Positions 6,058-6,260 of a stretch of 6,260 nt of DNA are shown here, piece by piece. Position 1 is the first letter of the stretch. The number at the start of each line of letters is the position of its first letter. The notes under the pieces are model-generated. The model was not told the origin of the DNA. It did no database searches and worked only from the letters and a program-made list of their open reading frames with translations. The position numbers were made by a program, and so were the translations under genes. This DNA is from Rhodobacterales bacterium (GTDB taxonomy: Bacteria; Pseudomonadota; Alphaproteobacteria; Rhodobacterales; Rhodobacteraceae). The stretch is from contig JAAFIJ010000168.1 in the NCBI GenBank assembly GCA_013298675.1, positions 1 to 6,260 of the forward strand, written 5' to 3'.

Positions 6058-6102
6058 GCGAACGCGCCACACCTAAGCCTACCCACCGTAGTGCGCGTTC
6101 GC
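6058..6102. repeat. Inverted repeat GCGAACGCGC-N25-GCGCGTTCGC
   Basis: A perfect 10-base inverted repeat (6058-6067 and 6093-6102) with 25 bases between the arms lies in the gap between the divergent epimerase and parE-like genes. The arms are about 35 bp apart centre to centre and lie upstream of both genes. The right arm ends 14 bases before the candidate parE -35. A dimeric repressor bridging two sites, or a cruciform/hairpin, are possible readings. Confidence 0.5.
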
Positions 6103-6116
6103 AACACCCCAACATC

Positions 6117-6146
6117 TTGCGCCCTGCCCCTGATTTCTGTGATAAT
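6117..6146 (+). promoter_or_regulatory. Candidate sigma-70 promoter of the parE-like gene
   Basis: TTGCGC (6117-6122), an 18-base spacer and GATAAT (6141-6146, 5/6 to consensus) preceded by TG at 6138-6139 make an extended -10 promoter. Transcription would begin near 6153, giving a leader of about 30 bases to the ATG at 6184. Confidence 0.5.
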
Positions 6147-6183
6147 ACCGCTTCAAAGCCGCAAAATAAGAATCGAGCACTTC

Positions 6184-6260
6184 ATGGCCAGTGACCTTTT
6201 GTCTGACGCAATCGACAGCTATGACGCCTCGTCCATTGAGGTTCTTGAACCCCTTGAGGC
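6184..6260 (+). CDS. parE: Probable DNA topoisomerase IV subunit B, N-terminal fragment (runs off right edge)
   Basis: From the ATG at 6184 the frame stays open to the window end, giving 25 residues. They begin MASDLLSDAIDSYDASSIEVLEPLEA. The YDASSIEVLE-x-LE segment matches the start of the ATPase domain of alphaproteobacterial ParE, just before the expected V-R-x-R-P-G-M-Y-I-G motif. ParE is the ATP-hydrolysing subunit of topoisomerase IV, which decatenates daughter chromosomes. GyrB is the main alternative because it shares this region, but the ASSIEVLE wording is more ParE-like. The RBS is weak (GAG about 6 bases upstream). A good extended -10 promoter lies 38 bases before the start. It is divergent from the epimerase. 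Only a short stretch is visible, so the identity is likely rather than certain. Confidence 0.72.
   Translation, partial: MASDLLSDAIDSYDASSIEVLEPLE

Noticed and set aside
1..6260. CRISPR arrays, insertion sequences, tRNA or rRNA genes, riboswitches
   Set aside because: No regularly spaced repeats, transposase-like frames with terminal inverted repeats, cloverleaf sequences or recognisable riboswitch cores were seen on either strand.

Overview
The window looks like chromosomal DNA of a marine-type alphaproteobacterium, most likely Rhodobacteraceae (Roseobacter group). Three things point there. The porin is of the small Rhodobacter type (Porin_4-like, mature chain of roughly 270 residues, ending in Phe). 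The right-hand gene fragment reads like an alphaproteobacterial ParE N-terminus. The DNA is moderately GC-rich with compact spacing between genes. No genus can be assigned from the sequence alone.

Layout, left to right. Positions 1-287 (minus) hold the N-terminal part of an APC-superfamily amino acid permease that runs off the left edge. Positions 385-1734 (minus) encode a complete NorM-type MATE efflux transporter, which may be co-transcribed with the permease. After a 213-bp divergent gap, a glutathione S-transferase family protein lies on the plus strand (1948-2607). It converges on a phosphate-binding PstS-type protein (2692-3720, minus), and a hairpin terminator that can serve both genes lies between them. 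Upstream of pstS on the same strand is an outer-membrane porin (3940-4803) with its own terminator. Next is an almost 300-bp non-coding region (4804-5101) with a tandem 11-bp-phased repeat and a perfect 12-bp stem-loop. Then comes an extended SDR (NAD-dependent epimerase/dehydratase, 5102-5998, minus). A divergent gap with an inverted repeat and a good extended -10 promoter leads to the first 25 codons of a probable parE (topoisomerase IV subunit B) at 6184, cut by the right edge.

Functionally this is mostly a set of independent housekeeping and envelope or transport genes: inner-membrane permease, drug/Na+ antiporter, periplasmic phosphate-binding protein and outer-membrane porin. Most have their own terminators, so this is not one operon. 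The only suggestive pairing is porin plus pstS. Both are in the same orientation, and each has 11-bp-phased repeats upstream of the kind bound by PhoB/OmpR-family regulators. The pstS gene is notable because pstC, pstA, pstB and phoU do not follow it. I see no mobile element, CRISPR array, tRNA or rRNA gene, and nothing that amounts to a new multi-gene system. The items worth a second look are the regulatory structures between genes and the stand-alone pstS.
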